Shown here piece by piece: positions 57,140-64,000 of a stretch of DNA of 64,000 bases; positions within the stretch are counted from its first letter, which is position 1, and each line of letters starts with the position of its first letter. Source of the stretch: Petrosia ficiformis (lineage: Eukaryota > Porifera > Demospongiae > Haplosclerida > Petrosiidae); NCBI GenBank assembly GCA_947044365.1, contig OX345637.1, forward strand, positions 8,989,076 through 9,053,075. The letters run 5' to 3'. The position numbers were made by a program, and so were the translations under genes. The notes beneath the pieces were generated by a model, which ran no database searches, had not been told where the DNA came from, and was given only the letters and a program-made list of their open reading frames with translations.

Positions 57140-58520
57140 ATATTGAAGAGATCAAATGGACAAATAATTAAGTTAGTTTTAACCCTTAGAGGACTAAGCT
57201 TGTTTTTGAAAATTTTTCCCATTTCCAACATTGGCGTCTCTGCTGCAAATATCTTGGCCATTGTTCACTTTTGTTAAACTAAATGTAATTTATAACAAGC
57301 AACCAATGTTTTCACAAAATATTGCATACACACAACGTGAACACACACAGACCTAGACACATAGGCACGCAGACACACACACAATATTGGGGTTCTACAT
57401 TTGAATTTTAGATTTCACCTGATAACTGACACAAATCTGGCTATAATTCATTCATAACTAATATGACGGTTGATGGTTGTGTGTCGTTATGTCGTAACGT
57501 AATAAATGATATGGACTATACCTAATACAGTATACACCACAACTATCCTAGATCACATGATTAATGGATTACTCTATTATTATGGATTTGTATGTCATAA
57601 TTGGTATGACTATTGTATATATGGGATTCTAGCATAGTATGATATAAACCGCGTGTGTGTTGACATATTCCAGTCTGCTAAACTCTGTGAGGCAAGAGTG
57701 TCATCTTTTTTGGATCAAAATTGCTCAACTGGTTTAGTCTCATTTAGTGACTACAATATTACAACAGCAACCCAAATGTGAGTTACTTCAGAATTAAAAC
57801 ATGTTTTAATTACTCAATATCAAATGGACAAATTATTAAGCTAGTTTGAACCCTTAGAACACTGAGCTTGTTTTGAAAGTTCTTCCCATTTCCAACACTG
57901 GTGTCTCTGCTGCAGATATCTGGGCCATCGTTCACTTATGTTAAACTAAATGTAACTTAATCTGAATGATTATAATTCCAATTAGTAATGTAATTTATAA
58001 TGAGCCACCGATGTTCATAATTTTCACAAAATATTGCATACACACAACTTGAACGCACACAGACCTAGACACACAGGCACACACACACACACACAATATT
58101 GGGGTTCTACATTTGAATTTTAGATTTCACCTGATAACTGACACAAATATGGCTATAATTCATTCATAACTGATATGACGGTTGACAGTTGTGTATCGTT
58201 ATGTCGTAACTTAATAAATGATATTTGCCTTCTACCTAATACAGTATACACCACAACTATCCTAGATCACATGATATTCTAATATTATGGATTTGTATGT
58301 TGCCATAATACGGTATTCCACTCCCATAGTATGGCAACCATAAAAACGTATATATTGGTATATTCCACTGAGTCTGCTAGTTCTGAGGTAAAAGATTGTA
58401 ACCTTTTTGCATCAAAATTGCTCAACTGAAGTACTCTCATTTAGTGACCACAATATTACAACAGCAAAACAAATGTGAGTTACTTCAGCATTAAAAACAT
58501 GTTTTAATTACTACTCTAAC
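57140..58520. repeat. ~680-bp tandem duplication
   Basis: 57140-57812 and 57813-58520 match along most of their length: 'atcaaatggacaaat', 'aacccttagag', an AC-rich segment, 'ggggttctacatttgaattt', 'taccacaactatcctagatcacatg' and 'gtgagttacttcag' occur in the same order in both. Each contains a left part of repeat R4 (see 21695). Confidence 0.85.
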
Positions 58521-58905
58521 TTGTATAGAAAGTTTATATAACATCATTTAGATAATTATAATTCTATAATTATAACTGTCTGTGTACATGTGAATGAATA
58601 TTTCATAGCTGTAGCAATGAAGTTCACACAAGATGTTATTTGTTACCATGATTTGAGACACTCTTCATTAATAAATTGTGTGCTTTCATGTTACATAAAT
58701 ATCCACCAACCTATTACTATTACAGTCTGAAATATGATCATAATGTATGTTGTTGGTACGGTAACTGTTCTGTTGCTATTAAAGTCTCTTCACATTCATT
58801 ATATAGTACATTTATAGTTTAATATCATAAGGTTAATACATGATTATACTGTAACTCAATAATGTATATGTAATATAGCGTCTATTTTCTTAGTGCAGAT
58901 AATAT

Positions 58906-59778
58906 TATGAAGATAGCTATCATACTATGCATGATGGTAGTACTTATCACACTGTATAATAACAGTCAGGAAGGTTTAATACTACTACATGTAGGTATGA
59001 TTGTTACATTAACAGTATATACTCATTATATTGTATGATAATAGTGGGGAACATTACCTTCAATCCTATGAATGTGATATGCATGTGATATACATGTGAT
59101 ATTTAGTATAATATTATACCTTTACTAATGATGTTAGGAATGATTGTTATATTAATGGCAATCAGGGCATCATTGTACATTAACAGTCAGGACGACTGTC
59201 ACAACATCAACAAGCAGATAAAATTCATGATCGTTATATTATCAGTGATCATTGCCAACAGTCAGGAAGTCAGGTTAGGTTTCATATTAAAGTCTGTTCA
59301 CATTCACGATGACCTAAAAATTAAGATGTGATGACTCTACATGTATATGTAATATAATGTATAGTTTAATATCATAAGGTTAATACATGATTATACTGTA
59401 ACTCAATACCTTATACAGGTATGTAATATAGTGTATAGTTTAATGTCATAAGGTTAATACATGATTATACTGTAACTCAATAATTATAATAATGAAGCAA
59501 TGGATTGAAATTTGACATCACCATAAAATAACAGGAAGGATAATCATATGAAAATGGCGCAGGTAAAAACATTGTTGGTCCTTCCAAACTAAAGTAGTTT
59601 TCTGAGGTCATGGTGAATGTGAATAATCTTTACATGTTATCACTATATTAACAGCACACTTATCATATTGCATATTAATAGTTCAGAAGATCACTACACA
59701 CATCCTATTGAAGCCCAGGATGATGGTACAAATGGATTGCTAATTATTCCTAAACAACCCAAAAGACATTGAACAACA
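58906..59778 (+). CDS. Possible small secreted-peptide locus
   Basis: Four open pieces each pair a hydrophobic stretch with an Asn-Ser-Gln/Ser-Glu/Asp motif: 58911 (MKIAIILCMMVVLI then NNSQEG), 59128 (MMLGMIVILMAI then INSQDD), about 59229 (MIVILSVIIANSQEV) and about 59655-59775 (LIILHINSSEDHY, then HPIEAQDDGTNG and KQPKRH with a stop). They look like copies of a leader exon, the last joined to a short acidic then basic C-terminus. No consistent spliced model could be built. Family unknown. Confidence 0.3.
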
Positions 59779-59799
59779 AGTACTGAAATACACTACACA

Positions 59800-60650
59800 T
59801 TCATTCTGTTATAGTATTATATATTACTTGTTTGCTTTTTGTATTTGTTTAATAATTAATACATTATAGTAAATGTCACTTCACAACTACCACACACATT
59901 GACTTATCAAGATATATATCATTGTTATTATTATCTTCTTGCAAATGTGATTGTAATAAATTCTGGTTGTATTTAACAAAACCACTGATACTATTACAAT
60001 AATTATTATATACTTCATACTTCATATGAAGTTCATAATGATGTTTGAATTATTTTCATCTTATCTGAATCATACTTTTATTGAAGTAACTTTGCAGTCC
60101 AAAATGAATGCACTAAAGTGCAGAACCCTCGCTAAAAAGATGCTACTATGAATGTATGCTTCTCAGCAACAATGAAACAGGGCGTCATGGGCGTTCCTCA
60201 TCAACTCAGATTCATATCTCCTCAGAACTGGTGACAAGACTTCACAGAAACACTTGTTACGACGAGGCCCAAGAAACAGATACAAAACTTTCTCGAATCT
60301 GCGTATGCATGCTCGATTACTATAACCTCCGCCTATGTTTGGATTAACCAATTTAATTAATAACGTTACATAGGCGTGACTGAGTAACAATGGCCTATTT
60401 TTCGACTTTGCACGACTGTATCTTTTCCATCGAAGAGTTTTCTTGCAAATCGCTTGAATCTCGCAGTAGACCTAGTGTGCTCTTTCCTTCGCAGTGACCA
60501 AGAATCTTCAAAAGTAAGCCGTTGCAAAGATTAGTGGGAACACACACACAAACCGATTACTATAACCCTCCGCCTACGCGCTCGGGTTAATAACATGATA
60601 AAATAGAAGACACACGAAGCTATTAGCTGACTGATGTTCAAATGCATGTC
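59800..60650. other. Gene-free stretch
   Basis: 60150-60600 has two segments with 'cgattactataac..ccgcctatg' (60316 and 60556), so a small repeat is present. Opposing short ORFs overlap here with no recognisable product. Confidence 0.35.
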
Positions 60651-60654
60651 TTGT

Positions 60655-61135
60655 TATTTTCTAGGTTACAGTGAAGCTTGATAGATTAGTAGACATGGCT
60701 TTCTTAATCAGCCTAAGCAAATTAATATTCTAAATATTGAATGGAATGTAAGTGTTCTACATACCACTGGTCAGGACTAATCACCTCTCAGACAATACAT
60801 ATATTGGTTATATACTGAAACAGAATACAGTATATACTGGGTAAACAGCGCTAAATACAAGTTAGAATCCAACCACCACTCAACATAGTCCAGGCACAAT
60901 AATTTTTGCCATTCTGGGATTAATTTATGTATAATATTAATCATGATTATTAAAATCGCTTCTAATTATAATAAACTCCCTGTGTACCAGACTTACTTTC
61001 TTTTGTTCATCTCCTTTCTTATTCTTTCATATCTCTGTCATGAACTGTTCCTTATATTGCTTTCTACAGTCTATGTGTCTTTGTGTGTGTGTGTGTCTGT
61101 GTCTGTGTGTCTATGTTTGTGTCTGTGTACACATA
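60655..61135. repeat. Segmental duplication, copy 1 (uninterrupted)
   Basis: Matches 62768-63440 in order ('ctaggttacagtgaagcttg', 'aatcagcctaagcaaattaa', 'tactccctgtgtaccagact'-type landmarks). It lacks the MITE present in copy 2, so it shows the empty insertion site CTCAGACAATACA. Confidence 0.9.
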
Positions 61136-61139
61136 TATG

Positions 61140-62767
61140 CACATATATGTACATATAATTATGTCACATAAGCACTTATACTATAATCAATTATCATGTC
61201 CAATATCTCGTATTAGATGCACAAAGAAGGCTAAAATGATTTAATTAAATGTTATTTGGCTTCTTTAATAGACAAATTTTTGGATTATAATTAATATAAG
61301 TCACCATTAAAATCTTATCTTGCTTCTTTGTATATCTGATAAGGATAATTGAAATTGCAATTATGTGATTATAATTACATATATGTCACCATGCAATCTT
61401 AACAACTTACATAATCAATTAAATTACAATTTCCATTATTCCTTGCAAATGTATTAACTAACAATTTAGTTATTTTAACAATTTTATTTTTGCAGTGTGG
61501 GTTGCACAATTTTGCCAATGCATATCTTCCCTGGGGTTCTACAATGCAATAGAGGCTTGTGTGGATGGAGCTTACTTTGGTAAGTCTGACAGTGGATGGA
61601 GTTATTCGGCTCACAAACCATTTTGTGAGATACATTACTCCACACCATCCAGTATGCCTTCTTGTGGATGGCCATTCCTTTCATATTGATTTGGAGATAT
61701 CAAGTATTTTAAAAAGGCCTATACTAATATTCTGAAATGCAGCATGATTATAAATTCATTCAAATATTCAATGCTTATTTGGATACAAAAAAAAGCAGCT
61801 TTAACTACATAGAACCTTTATCACAAGAATAAGATCAAATAAAACATGAAGGTAAATACTGATAATATTATATGTATAATTATATATAATTATAGGTATA
61901 ATACCCTCCTGCCCCCTCCTCCTGTCAGCATGGAGCCTGTTTACATATACACCCAATTTTTTGGACTCTAATCCATGATTATCACTACAATGTTTCTTTC
62001 CCCTCCACAATTTTATGTTTTTCCACCTAATATTCATGTACAGTTTGAACTATATTAAATAATGTTAGTAACTAATGTTAAATTATTACAATTTATTTTT
62101 TGTGGTGCAATAACAATAATGAAATTAAAAATACAAGGAAAGTATAATTGTGGTATAAAATAATAATTACAACACTGTAAAAATAAAATTGTACTACTTT
62201 ATTGGTTAGTACATTTACATTTGCAGGGAATAGTGGAAACTGTAATTTAATTGGTTGTATAGTGACATACATGTGCATTTTTCCTATCCTGTCTAATAGA
62301 TGTGCAAAGAAGCAGAATAGATATTTTAATTAAATCATTGTGAGTTTCTGAACCTTCTCTGTGCACCAATATCAGATATATATTAGGTATAATAATATTT
62401 GTTATGTATTTTAATATAATTAGTACAAAGTGTGAAATATTGTGAAATATGCGTCTGTGTGCACGTGCATGTAGATTATAGGTGTGTGTGTGGTGTATAT
62501 GAAAATAAAATTGTTAAAATAACTAATTTATTGGTTAGTACAGTTACAAGGAATAGTGGAAATTGTATTTTAATTGGTCGTGTAGGTTATTACGACTGGA
62601 TGGCGATATATGTACTTGTACTAATTATAATCCAATAATTGGCATTTCAATTTCCTTATCCTGTCTAATAGATATACAAAGAAGTAGAATAGATATTTTA
62701 ATTAAAATGTATGACATACTTTGTGCATCTAAAATGAAATGATTTTTGGTACAAGTGTCAATAATAT
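61140..62767. other. Gene-free stretch with repeats
   Basis: A short motif 'gcagggaatagtggaaactg'/'ttaattggt' occurs at 62225 and 62550, and reversed at 61415-61440. 'caaagaag.agaatagatatt' occurs at 62305 and 62678. A 64-residue ORF at 61495-61689 is not recognised. Confidence 0.45.
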
Positions 62768-63470
62768 TTTCTAGGTTACAGTGAAGCTTGATACATTAGT
62801 AGATATGGCTTTCTTAATCAGCCTAAGCAAATTAATATTCTAAATATTGAATGTAATGTAAGTGTTCTACATAGCACTGGTCAGGACTAACCACCTCTCA
62901 GACCAGAGTTTTTGATAAGTTTTGAAGCTTGGGCCAAATTGGCTCAAAAATGGTTAGTGTGTGCACCATTGAGAATACATCTTGAGCCAATTAACTAAGA
63001 GTTAATGCTGTTAGTGAAAATATTATCATAATTAACTGCGCCACTGGCCAAAAGAGAGAACTGTGCAGTGCCAAATAAGAAGCTCTTTGGGCCAATGGTG
63101 CACCATATGAGCTTATCAAAAACACTGTCTCAGACTATACATATATAGACTATGTACTGAAACAAAATAATTTATAGTATATAATGGGTAACCAGCACTA
63201 AATACAAGTTAGAATCCAACATAGTCTGGGCACAATAATGTTTGCCATTCTGTCCATTAATTTATGTGTAATATTAATTATGATTATTATAATTATAATG
63301 AACTCCCTGTGTACCAGACTTATTTTCTTCTGTTCATCTCCTTTCTTATCCTTGCCTTTCATATCTCTGTCATGAACTGTTTCTTATGTTGCTTTCTAAA
63401 GTCTATGTGTCTTTGTGGGTGTCTGTGTACATATATGCACATATGTGTACATAATAATTATGTACATGTG
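62768..63470. repeat. Segmental duplication, copy 2 (with MITE)
   Basis: Second copy of 60655-61135, carrying the 224-bp MITE at 62904. Confidence 0.9.
62904..63127. mobile_element. 224-bp hAT-type MITE with perfect target duplication
   Basis: Starts CAGAGTTTTTGATAAG and ends with the reverse complement of CAGTGTTTTTGATAAG (15 of 16 match). The 8-bp TCTCAGAC flanks both sides (62896-62903 and 63128-63135) and occurs once in the uninterrupted copy near 60790. CAG-starting ends and an 8-bp duplication are hallmarks of hAT elements. No ORF. Confidence 0.93.
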
Positions 63471-64000
63471 TCTCGCTTTGTAGGCTTAATGTACAAGTAC
63501 ACGATAATTGCATGTGTCATGACAACATAAGTTTTATCACAATGTGTATTTATGAGAATAGTGTTGCATTAGTATAGAATATACAGTATTGAGATAACAA
63601 TTATTATAACCACTTTTTGACTCTTAGGTGAGTGAAGCTCTTTTATACAATTTGATTGAAGCCTACACAGTATTTCTTTCAGTTCCAAATTACATAAACA
63701 GATGGAACTCATTAAAGTTTATACATTTCAATTGAAGCCTACATAGTGTTTCCTTTAGTCTCAAATTACAAAACTGGGTGATGCTCATTTATAAATGTTC
63801 ATGAAAGCTATATTGTATTTCCTTTACTCTCAAGATATTGGCATTGAAAGTCGACTGCTATTATAATAGTTATATACCAACTTTATATGGCATCTAGGCT
63901 GAATGTTCATGTTTGTTATTTTTGTTATTATACTAGTAACTAAAGTTGTTGTTTAGGAAATTACATCAATGTCGAAATTCAATTTCAATACACTATTTTG
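63471..64000. other. Gene-free right end
   Basis: 63640-63840 shows three diverged copies of a ~75-bp unit ('tgaagcctaca.agt.tttc.tt' and 'tcaaattaca'). No exon seen. Confidence 0.45.

Noticed and set aside
61495..61689. 64-residue ORF rich in Cys, Trp and Gly
   Set aside because: Preceded by a possible acceptor, but the opposite strand is equally open and no family is recognised.

Overview
The window is AT-rich nuclear DNA from an animal. Its genes are split into small exons with GT-AG introns, some only about 50 nt long. Products carry Ig and fibronectin type III (FN3) domains, and the spaces are crowded with terminal-inverted-repeat (TIR) elements, foldbacks and minisatellites. This looks most like a demosponge (Amphimedon-like), but that assignment is inference from gene style only.

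The main content is a family of single-pass receptors. I could build spliced models with consistent intron phases for four genes. Gene A (1-4325, minus, runs off the left edge), gene B (7521-14646, minus) and gene C (16970-24720, minus) lie in one direction. Gene F (45962-48531, plus) is complete and compact. Gene D (33300-42009, minus) is a damaged relative. All share the plan leader, Ig domain, FN3, a second FN3 split by a phase-0 intron, a further beta-rich module, a Ser/Thr stalk, one membrane span and a cytoplasmic tail. Module borders are almost all phase 1, so cassettes can be exchanged without breaking frame. Two tail types exist. C and F have a TM-plus-tail exon with conserved tyrosine motifs, one of which fits the ITIM consensus. 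A, B and D have an Ile/Val-rich membrane exon with a separate, or so far unseen, tail. Fragments of the family also lie at 5.9-6.6, 31.2, 43.1-44.0 and 55.8-56.7 kb. The arrangement resembles allorecognition or innate-receptor clusters of other animals; that function is a hypothesis.

Between A and B (4855-5400, plus) is an ORF resembling the zinc-binding N-terminal region of RAG1, with no sign of the RAG1 catalytic core. From 26930 to 32016 lies a 5.1 kb DNA transposon with long TIRs, encoding a PHD finger and a DDE-type transposase on the minus strand. Inside its TIRs is a piece of a receptor cytoplasmic tail. It sits against a 165-bp-unit satellite (25530-26930). Other mobile or relic DNA includes a broken LINE reverse transcriptase (14990-16545), a decayed RecQ-like helicase piece (36378-36640), an 812-bp TA-flanked TIR element (18043-18854), a hAT-type MITE with a perfect 8-bp target duplication (62904-63127), a 371-bp TIR element (38147-38517), a 1.7-kb long-TIR element (44034-45709) and a palindrome cluster (54.3-55.0 kb).

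The right quarter (48.5-64 kb) has little convincing coding sequence: minisatellites, duplicated segments, a damaged receptor membrane exon and a possible small secreted-peptide locus (58.9-59.8 kb). Exon borders were read by eye and need transcript support.
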